A DNA stretch of 5,330 bases, from positions 1-5,330 of the forward strand of contig CALODS010000002.1 in NCBI GenBank assembly GCA_942492225.1, written 5' to 3'. Origin of the DNA: JAFGTX01 sp942492225. Lineage in GTDB: Bacteria; Bacillota; Clostridia; Peptostreptococcales; Acidaminobacteraceae. Of this stretch, positions 1 through 5,330 are shown one piece after another (the first letter of the stretch is position 1; every line of letters starts with the position of its first letter). Position numbers and translations under genes: made by a program. The notes below the pieces were generated by a model that was not told the origin of the DNA, made no database searches, and saw only the letters and a program-made list of their open reading frames with translations.

Positions 1-245
1 GGATACAAGGGACACCAGTCAGTGAAATGTATGAAATTCAGAAAAAAGCGCTTCTAATAGGTGCGCCTGCCGTAGCAAAGTATTTGAATGACGAAAGATT
101 TCTAAGACTTCCAGAAGCACTCGATCGAGCGTATGATCGTTTAAATTATACGATTATGGAATATAATAAATTCTTGTTAGCGTGGCAAGAAATTTCTTCA
201 AAATTACAAGTGAGGAGTGATGAATTTGAAAATATTGTTAGTTAA
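1..245 (+). CDS. 3' end of an unrecognised gene (5' end outside the window)
   Basis: The frame is open from the left edge (first full codon at base 3) to a TAA at 243-245, giving about 80 visible C-terminal residues. The first ATG, at 27, has no convincing ribosome binding site, so it is more likely an internal methionine of a longer protein than a start. The visible part looks mostly alpha-helical and soluble, rich in Lys, Glu, Leu and Tyr (for example LRLPEALDRAYDRLNYTIME). It has no membrane segment, and I recognise no family motif. Its end overlaps the start of the glycosyltransferase downstream by about 20 bases, which implies co-transcription and probable translational coupling. By position it may belong to the same carbohydrate pathway, but that is inference only. 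I am confident it is coding and have no confident function. Confidence 0.6.
   Translation, partial: IQGTPVSEMYEIQKKALLIGAPAVAKYLNDERFLRLPEALDRAYDRLNYTIMEYNKFLLAWQEISSKLQVRSDEFENIVS
213..217 (+). promoter_or_regulatory. Ribosome binding site that decides the GT4 start codon
   Basis: AGGAG at 213-217 lies inside the end of the upstream gene. It sits 8 bases before TTG at 226, which is ideal spacing, but only 2 bases before ATG at 220, and it overlaps GTG at 217. Spacing therefore favours the TTG start, which gives the N-terminus MKILLVNHFP typical of GT-B glycosyltransferases. Confidence 0.6.
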
Positions 246-1422
246 TCATTTTCCATTAGAAGGTTCAGGTAGTGGCGTATACACTAAAAATTTAGCAAAA
301 GCGCTTGTAATGTTTGGACATGAAGTCAAGATTATTTATCCTGAACATGAACAAAAAAAATATGAAGGTTTTGAGTCAAGAGTTATTCTATTTAAGGGTC
401 CTAACACAGTGAACCCAGAAATGGATTTTAATTTCCCATGTTTTACTTCTCATCCAAGAAGTAATACAACATATTACGAGTTAACCGATCTACAGATGAA
501 AGCATATGTTGATAAATATGTTGATGTTGTACAAGAAGAAGTTGATTCTTTCAAACCAGACTTAATTCATGCACAGCATTTATGGATTACACCTTATGCA
601 GCCATGTTAACGGGTGTGCCTTATGTTATAACAGCCCATGGAACAGACTTAAAAGGCTTTGTTAAAGATGATAGGTATCATACATTTGCGATTGAAGCTG
701 CATCAAATGCAGAAAAAATCATTACAATTTCAAAACAGGTGGATGAAGAAACGGCTCAACTGTATAAAATTCCTGATGATAAGAGGGAAATTATTTTAAA
801 TGGTTATGATGAGTCCTTGTTTAAACAGGTTAAGTTGAGTAAAGAGGCAATATTAAAAGAATTTGATGTAATTGATCAAGGTGACTGCATTGTTTCATTT
901 GCTGGAAAACTGACGCATTTTAAAGGGGTAGACGTCTTATTAAAAGCAGCCAAACATTATGAAAAATCAAGTTGTGGCAAAGTGACAACTTTAATTGCTG
1001 GAAATGGCGAATTATATGGAGAATTAATGCGAATGAAAGAGGAACTTAATTTAGAGCGCGTTCATTTCTTAGGTCATGTGAATCAAGATACGCTTGTAAA
1101 AATGTATAATATTGCAGATGTCAGCGTTGTTCCATCAAGAACAGAACCATTTGGTTTGGTTGCAATTGAAGCATTGGCATGTGGTACACCTGTTGTTGGA
1201 ACAAATCAAGGTGGACTACCTGATTTTATTGATCATAGAGTAGGGAGACTTGTAGAAGTTGAAGATGATTTGGAATTAGCGGATGCTATAATGGCTGAAC
1301 TTCAACATGAAGACAAGAAAAATAGAGGCGATTATTGTGCTCAATATGCAATAAAAGGATTTTCGCTGGCACATTCTATTAGAGCGGTAGAAGATTTGTA
1401 TAGAAAAATTTTAGAAAAATAG
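226..1422 (+). CDS. GT4-family glycosyltransferase (GT-B fold)
   Basis: This is probably a cytoplasmic or membrane-associated retaining glycosyltransferase that moves a sugar from a nucleotide donor to an unknown acceptor. From the TTG at 226 it is 398 residues, a normal length for GT4. The N-terminal Rossmann domain opens with KILLVNHFP and a glycine-rich loop, GSGSGVYTKNLAKAL. AHGTD lies near residues 137-141. The C-terminal donor-binding domain (Glycos_transf_1 type) has FAGKLTHFKG around 225-234, then the E-x7-E signature EPFGLVAIE with glutamates at about 307 and 315, then ACGTPVVGTNQGGLPD. I see no signal peptide or membrane helix. ATG at 220 or GTG at 217 would add two or three residues, but the ribosome binding site spacing favours TTG. 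It overlaps the upstream gene, and the next gene begins 36 bases after its stop. Family assignment is firm. The donor (UDP-glucose would fit the galU neighbour) and the acceptor are inference. Confidence 0.93.
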   Translation: MKILLVNHFPLEGSGSGVYTKNLAKALVMFGHEVKIIYPEHEQKKYEGFESRVILFKGPNTVNPEMDFNFPCFTSHPRSNTTYYELTDLQMKAYVDKYVDVVQEEVDSFKPDLIHAQHLWITPYAAMLTGVPYVITAHGTDLKGFVKDDRYHTFAIEAASNAEKIITISKQVDEETAQLYKIPDDKREIILNGYDESLFKQVKLSKEAILKEFDVIDQGDCIVSFAGKLTHFKGVDVLLKAAKHYEKSSCGKVTTLIAGNGELYGELMRMKEELNLERVHFLGHVNQDTLVKMYNIADVSVVPSRTEPFGLVAIEALACGTPVVGTNQGGLPDFIDHRVGRLVEVEDDLELADAIMAELQHEDKKNRGDYCAQYAIKGFSLAHSIRAVEDLYRKILEK

Positions 1423-1444
1423 GCATGAGTTTAAATAGCCGGTG

Positions 1445-1450
1445 AAGGGG
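1445..1450 (+). promoter_or_regulatory. Ribosome binding site of the GT2/cNBD gene
   Basis: AAGGGG at 1445-1450 lies 8 bases before ATG at 1459. The in-frame GTG at 1450 overlaps this site and so is an unlikely start, which fixes the N-terminus as MRVAMIIPTYW. Confidence 0.65.
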
Positions 1451-1458
1451 TGGATGTA

Positions 1459-3204
1459 ATGAGAGTTGCAATGATAATTCCAACGTATTGGAGTAGGGGT
1501 AAAGAGGATCCTTGGAAAGAAGGTGACGCGGTTTATGATCATCCGACACCAATTGACGGGATCGATACACTGGGCAGAACTTTAGAGAGTATTCGCCATT
1601 TAGATAATAAAGAGTTTCAATTGATAATTCCTGTATGTCCAACATCGGACGAAATTGCTGATGAAGCAGAAGAGCGGGTAAGACAAATTGTTGAATCATC
1701 AAATCCGGGTGTGGATACTTATATTTTTTCACCAAAACATCTAGAAAAGATAAAAGATGTATTAATTGATGACGGATTGGCAAGTGATGCTGCCAAATTA
1801 TTAGTGCAAAGAGGTTATTCGAGTGTTCGTAACATTTGTATCTATACCGCAAGCGCTATTGGTGCTGATGTTGCTTTGCTTATTGACGATGATGAAGTTT
1901 TTGAAAACTCAGCATATGTTGATATGGCTGTTGAATTTATTGGTAAACGTATCTTTGGTAAAAGTATTTATGGTGTTGCGGGTTATTACCTTAATAAATA
2001 TGATGAATTTTATGATGATGTTGATATTGTGCCTTGGATGACTTATTGGAATAGATTTGGTTCAAAAACACAGGCCTTTGATAAAATTATTGGTTGTGAA
2101 CCGCGATTGAAAGTAACACCGTTTGCATTTGGTGGTTCGATGGTTATTCACAAGAATATGTTCAATATGATTCCTTTTGATCCTAATGTAACAAGAGGTG
2201 AAGATATGGATTATTTATTGAATGCAAAAATGTTTGGATTTGATTTCTTTTTAGATAATAAATTGAACATAAAACATTTACCGCCAAAGAAGAATCATCC
2301 AATTTGGAAGCGCTTTAGAGAAGATATTTATAGATTTCTTTATGAACAATCAAAAATTGATAACCAATATGAAGTTAACAATATGCACCGAGTAACAGCC
2401 GAAGATTTTGATCCATACCCTGGAGATTTTTTAAAGCATGACTTAGAAGATAAAATTTTTAAGACAAATGTTTTACTGGCTCTCGAATACCTATCTGAAG
2501 GTGATATTGAAGGTTGTCGCGAAAGTATTAGAAATGTTTACTTAAGTAAATATGAAGCGATTCCCAAAATTGATACTTTTACAGAATATAGAAAGATTCA
2601 GAAGCATTGGACAAAAATAATAGAAGGTACAAAAAATAAGAAAGATGCAATTCGAACCATAATGGAAACTTCAAATATCAATCGTATTGTCTATAATATT
2701 GATTTAGAAAAATATGAACATATTTCTACACCAATTATAGAAGATACAATGCTCAAAATTGGATATTTTGATCACTTTACTAAGGCTGAATTAACAGAAT
2801 TAGCATCTGTGGCAAAAATGAGCGCTTACAACAAAAATGAAATTATTTTTAAAGAAGGCGATACGGATCTTAAACTTTATTTTATTATTAAAGGGTCAGT
2901 GAGAATTTCCAAAATTCATGAAACGAAGGATGAAGTAATTTTGGGTGAAGTTGAAAAAGATGGAGTTATTGGCGAAACGTTTTTAACTAAAGAAGTTTAC
3001 AATGCGACAGGTATCGCCGACGAATTTGTAGAAACGCTTAGTATGTCAAAAGTTGATATTAATCGATTGATTGAGTCAAATCCTCAACTTGGTAATAAAA
3101 TGTTAAGACTATTTTTAGAAAGAATATATTTAAAACTTAACAAAACTAATATACTATATAAAGAGAGTATTGAAAAAAATCAAGACGTATCCATTCTAAA
3201 ATAG
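1459..3204 (+). CDS. GT2-like glycosyltransferase fused to a C-terminal cyclic-nucleotide-binding-like domain
   Basis: This is a 581-residue two-part protein. Residues 1 to about 290 look like a GT-A glycosyltransferase: a first beta strand with IIPTYW, LIDDDE at about 141-146 supplying the DxD metal/nucleotide-sugar site, and FAFGGSMVIH followed by RGEDMDYLL, where E248/D249 fit the GT2 'ED' catalytic-base position. H273 in IKHLPP is a possible further active-site or metal residue. Residues about 290-430 are a charged, mainly helical linker that I do not recognise. Residues about 434-560 resemble the CRP/PKA cyclic-nucleotide-binding fold: GYFDHFTKAEL, then FKEGD and LYFIIKGSVRI, then GVIGET at about 503-507, then a C-terminal helix. 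No helix-turn-helix follows, so it is not a transcription factor. The phosphate-cassette arginine is missing (Tyr/Asn stand in its place). No membrane helices are seen. Inference: glycosyl transfer gated by a ligand or by protein contact. The substrate is unknown. Confidence 0.85.
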   Translation: MRVAMIIPTYWSRGKEDPWKEGDAVYDHPTPIDGIDTLGRTLESIRHLDNKEFQLIIPVCPTSDEIADEAEERVRQIVESSNPGVDTYIFSPKHLEKIKDVLIDDGLASDAAKLLVQRGYSSVRNICIYTASAIGADVALLIDDDEVFENSAYVDMAVEFIGKRIFGKSIYGVAGYYLNKYDEFYDDVDIVPWMTYWNRFGSKTQAFDKIIGCEPRLKVTPFAFGGSMVIHKNMFNMIPFDPNVTRGEDMDYLLNAKMFGFDFFLDNKLNIKHLPPKKNHPIWKRFREDIYRFLYEQSKIDNQYEVNNMHRVTAEDFDPYPGDFLKHDLEDKIFKTNVLLALEYLSEGDIEGCRESIRNVYLSKYEAIPKIDTFTEYRKIQKHWTKIIEGTKNKKDAIRTIMETSNINRIVYNIDLEKYEHISTPIIEDTMLKIGYFDHFTKAELTELASVAKMSAYNKNEIIFKEGDTDLKLYFIIKGSVRISKIHETKDEVILGEVEKDGVIGETFLTKEVYNATGIADEFVETLSMSKVDINRLIESNPQLGNKMLRLFLERIYLKLNKTNILYKESIEKNQDVSILK

Positions 3205-3206
3205 AT

Positions 3207-3210
3207 GGGG
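3207..3210 (+). promoter_or_regulatory. Probable ribosome binding site of galU
   Basis: GGGG at 3207-3210 lies 5 bases before ATG at 3216 and just after the TAG (3202-3204) of the preceding gene. It supports 3216 as the original galU start, since translation from there begins MKVRK as expected for GalU. Confidence 0.5.
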
Positions 3211-3215
3211 ATATT

Positions 3216-4089
3216 ATGAAAGTAAGAAAAAGCAGTAATCCCGGCGGCAGGTCTTGGAACAAGATTTTTACCTGCAACAAAAGCACAACCAAAAGAAATG
3301 TTGTGTATTGTTGATAAGCCGGCAATTCAATACATTGTAGAAGAAGCACTTGCTTCTGGTATTGAAGAAATACTCATTATTATAGGTCGCAACAAAGAAT
3401 CAATTGCCAATCATTTTGATCAGACACCAGAACTAGATCAAAATTTGATTTCGAAAAATAAAGAAGAATTATTGGCGATTTCAAAAGGATTATCAGAGAT
3501 GGCCAATATCCATTTTGTTCGTCAAAAAGAAGCGAAAGGTTTAGGTCATGCAGTATTATGTGCAAAAGCGTTTGTAGGTAACGAGCCTTTTGCAGTATTA
3601 CTTGGCGATGATATCGTGACGGGTGAAGTACCTGCACTGAAACAGTTGATGGATGCTCATGAAAAGTATGGCACATCGATATTGGGCGTACAACCAGTTG
3701 CAAAAAATCAAGTGGATAAGTATGGTATTGTCGATGGTAATATGATTGCAGATCGTACATATGAAGTGAAACGTTTAATTGAGAAACCTTCAGTTGACGA
3801 AGCACCTTCAAATGTGGCGGCTCTTGGACGTTATGTATTAACACCAGAAATTTTTGAATGCCTCGAAAAAACGCGCTCCGTGGTAAAGGCATGAGGATTC
3901 AGTTAACAGATGGTATGGATATTTTAAGAGAAACACAAAAAATCATGGCGTATGACTTTTCCGGCAAGAGATAGGATACTGGCAAGTATGCTTGGGTATT
4001 TAAAAGCCACTGTTGAATTTGCTCTTGAGCATGAAGGGTTAAAAGAAGATTTTAAAAGTTATCTAAAAGAGTTAGAAAAAACTTTATAA
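3216..4089 (+). pseudogene. galU: galU, UTP-glucose-1-phosphate uridylyltransferase, with several frameshifts and a nonsense codon
   Basis: Intact GalU makes UDP-glucose from UTP and glucose-1-phosphate in the cytoplasm, feeding glycolipid, teichoic acid and polysaccharide synthesis. Reading ATG 3216 to TAA 4087-4089 with four single-base insertions removed gives about 289 codons, the normal family length. Recognisable in order are the nucleotide-binding loop AAGLGTRFLPATK (3244-3282), PKEMLCIVDKPAIQYIVEEA, GLGHAVLCAK, LLGDDI, LIEKPS, GRYVLTPEIF, IQLTDGMDIL and LGYLKATVEFAL. Lesions: an extra A in the A5 run at 3227-3231; an extra base near 3874; another near 3881; a scrambled 3891-3896 that replaces the usual GGE with GMR; TAG at 3972-3974 where Tyr is expected; and an extra base near 3984. 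The longest unbroken piece starts at ATG 3298 and ends at TGA 3892-3894 (198 aa). It lacks both the nucleotide-binding loop and the C-terminus, so it should be inactive. Homology is certain. Whether the damage is biological or sequencing error is open. Confidence 0.85.
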
Positions 4090-4101
4090 GAAGTATGTAA
4101 T

Positions 4102-4134
4102 AAAAAAAAGCTGTTGATTTCAACAGCTTTTTTT
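4102..4134. terminator. Bidirectional Rho-independent terminator between galU and pepV
   Basis: An A8 tract (4102-4109) is followed by the stem arm GCTGTTG (4110-4116), a 4-base loop ATTT, the arm CAACAGC (4121-4127) and a T7 tract (4128-4134). The 7-bp core stem can extend by A:T pairs to 14 bp. Read on the plus strand it ends in a U-tract after galU. Read on the minus strand the A-tract becomes a U-tract after pepV. It lies in the 55-base gap between the two convergent stop codons, as expected for a shared terminator. Confidence 0.92.
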
Positions 4135-4144
4135 AGGTGATATT

Positions 4145-5330
4145 TTATTTTGCAAGTTCATAAAGAGACGTTGCATATATTTTTGAAGCGAGGATAATAT
4201 CCTCAAGACGCATGTGTTCATCTTTTTGATGGGCGAGCTCAGGTCGACCAGGCAAGAGTGGTCCAAAAGCAACGATATTATTTGCTGCTCTTGCATATGT
4301 GCCGCCACCAATTGTAATTGGATCACCTGGGTCACCAGTATATCTCTTATAAACGCTCATTAATGTTTTAATAAGTGTATGATCTTTAGGCATATAAATA
4401 GGGCCTTGGTGGCTAAGGGTTCTACAGGTAACCCCAAATGGATTATCAAGTGCTTCTTTGATGCCTGATTCTACAATGAAATCTTTGAAAGTAACAGGGT
4501 ATCTTATGTTAGCTTCCAAAGAAACTTTGCGATCTTCGAGTTTTAAGACACCAGCATTAAAGGTAAGCTTTCCGGATTCGTTGTCTTCAAGGCCGCAACC
4601 GATAGATTCACCGTTAACCTCTAATCCAATAAAACGGCTATAAAAGCGAATGAAATTCGATAAGTCACCAATTTGTAAGTCGAGTTTTTCTAAGAAATTT
4701 AGTAGATGTGCAATAGCGTTCACACCTGCTTCTGGTGTACTCCCATGGGCAGATACGCCAGTTGATATAAGTTTATAAGAATTGTCTTCCAATGCTTGAA
4801 CGCTTATATTAGCACCAAGTTGACGATTGTAGGTTGTCAAAATATCATTAAAATCTTGAGATCCTTTAATGATAGCTTCTGCATGTTCTGGCACCATATT
4901 GGCTCTAAGACCGCCTGATAATGATAGGATTTCCATTCCACCATCATTGAGTTGCTCTGTAATTTCTTTTTCAAATAAAATATTCATAATACCTTTTTCT
5001 CCGTGAATAGCTGGGAAATCAGCATCTGGAGTGAAACCCATTGTAGGCGCTTCTTCATGTTTCATATAGTAGTCAATGCCTTGCCAATTAGTTTCTTCAT
5101 TTGTGCCCAAAATAAGACGAATTCTTCTTTTTAATGGAACACCTGCTTCAAGGAGTGCTTTCATAGCATACATCGTCATAATAACTGGACCTTTATCGTC
5201 GAGCACACCACGTCCATATAATTTTCCGTCAGCAATTACTGCATCATATGGTGGGTAAGTCCAACCGTCGCCTTCTGGTACCACATCAAGATGTGCAAGG
5301 ACGCCAACCATTTCTTTCCCTTCACCAATC
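4145..5330 (-). CDS. pepV: PepV-type M20 metallodipeptidase (N-terminus cut off by the window edge)
   Basis: This is a cytoplasmic two-zinc dipeptidase of the M20 family (PepV/carnosinase-like), which cleaves dipeptides with an unblocked N-terminus. About 395 C-terminal residues are visible, ending at the TAA at 4145-4147. PepV proteins are usually about 460-470 residues, so about 70 are missing to the right, and the ATG at 5311 is internal because the open frame continues upstream of it as IGEGKE. Expected metal and catalytic residues are present: His and Asp in AHLDVVPEGDGW (His codon 5291-5293), Asp in GRGVLDDKGP (5198-5200), the Glu pair in LGTNEETNW (5093-5098), FTPDADFP (about 5015-5035), the lid-domain His in VSAHGSTPEAG (4744-4746) and the C-terminal His in LAHQKDEH (4229-4231). 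There is no frameshift, unlike neighbouring galU. It is convergent with the sugar operon and shares its terminator, so a functional link is unlikely. Its promoter lies outside the window. Confidence 0.95.
   Translation of the reverse strand, partial: IGEGKEMVGVLAHLDVVPEGDGWTYPPYDAVIADGKLYGRGVLDDKGPVIMTMYAMKALLEAGVPLKRRIRLILGTNEETNWQGIDYYMKHEEAPTMGFTPDADFPAIHGEKGIMNILFEKEITEQLNDGGMEILSLSGGLRANMVPEHAEAIIKGSQDFNDILTTYNRQLGANISVQALEDNSYKLISTGVSAHGSTPEAGVNAIAHLLNFLEKLDLQIGDLSNFIRFYSRFIGLEVNGESIGCGLEDNESGKLTFNAGVLKLEDRKVSLEANIRYPVTFKDFIVESGIKEALDNPFGVTCRTLSHQGPIYMPKDHTLIKTLMSVYKRYTGDPGDPITIGGGTYARAANNIVAFGPLLPGRPELAHQKDEHMRLEDIILASKIYATSLYELAK

Noticed and set aside
1423..1458. A regulatory hairpin or internal promoter between the GT4 and GT2/cNBD genes
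   Set aside because: The 36-base gap holds only a 3-bp GGC/GCC pairing and the ribosome binding site; no stable stem or -35/-10 pair is seen.
1379..1852. 157-codon open frame on the minus strand
   Set aside because: It lies opposite strongly supported coding sequence of the GT4 and GT2/cNBD genes, its translation is low-complexity and rich in Leu and His, and it has no family features. It is a shadow frame.
2707..3204. A separate CRP/FNR-type transcription regulator
   Set aside because: The cyclic-nucleotide-binding-like region is in frame with the transferase without a break, has no own ribosome binding site and start, and lacks a helix-turn-helix.
3216..3300. Programmed frameshifting or transcriptional slippage at the A5 run near the galU start
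   Set aside because: A run of five A is short for slippage, the needed shift is +1 rather than the -1 typical of A-rich slippery sites, and three further insertions plus a stop downstream would still block the protein.
3380..3892. 170-codon open frame on the minus strand across galU
   Set aside because: It is antisense to the conserved GalU body, and its composition (many Leu, His, Ser and Gln) is typical of a shadow frame.
3298..3894. A genuine 198-residue short nucleotidyltransferase starting at ATG 3298
   Set aside because: The GalU nucleotide-binding loop GLGTRFLPATK is encoded directly upstream in the same frame, and the missing C-terminus is encoded downstream in shifted frames. This piece is therefore a fragment, not a natural short enzyme.
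4120..4335. 71-codon minus-strand frame overlapping the end of pepV
   Set aside because: It lies in another frame of the well-supported pepV 3' end and runs into the terminator, with no recognisable motif.

Overview
The window is AT-rich (roughly one third G+C by eye), densely coded, has strong AGGAG/AAGGGG-type ribosome binding sites and carries a PepV-type dipeptidase. This points to a low-GC Bacillota, either a clostridium or a bacillus relative. The sequence alone does not give a genus, and nothing in it marks a phage, plasmid or transposon.

Layout: four genes run rightward and one runs leftward, and the two groups meet at a shared terminator. From the left there is the 3' end of an unrecognised gene (1-245). 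Next come a GT4-family glycosyltransferase (226-1422, probable TTG start overlapping the previous gene) and a two-part protein with an N-terminal GT-A/GT2-like glycosyltransferase and a C-terminal cyclic-nucleotide-binding-like domain (1459-3204). The last rightward gene is a damaged galU, UTP-glucose-1-phosphate uridylyltransferase (3216-4089). A symmetrical A-tract/hairpin/T-tract at 4102-4134 can stop transcription from both sides. On the minus strand, pepV (M20 metallodipeptidase) fills 4145 to the right edge, with its N-terminus cut off.

The rightward genes overlap or are separated by at most a few dozen bases, so they look like one operon. The inferred theme is making a glycoside, glycolipid or surface polysaccharide: GalU would make UDP-glucose and the two glycosyltransferases would use nucleotide sugars. 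The acceptor and product cannot be read from the sequence. pepV belongs to peptide catabolism and appears to be only a convergent neighbour.

Two things deserve attention. First, a glycosyltransferase is fused to a CRP/PKA-like sensor domain that has no DNA-binding helix-turn-helix and lacks the usual phosphate-binding arginine. Second, galU is readable almost from end to end as a normal enzyme, but only after removing four single-base insertions and reading through a TAG. This is either a real pseudogene or a patch of poor sequence, and the raw reads should decide which. No CRISPR array, tRNA, rRNA or insertion sequence was seen.
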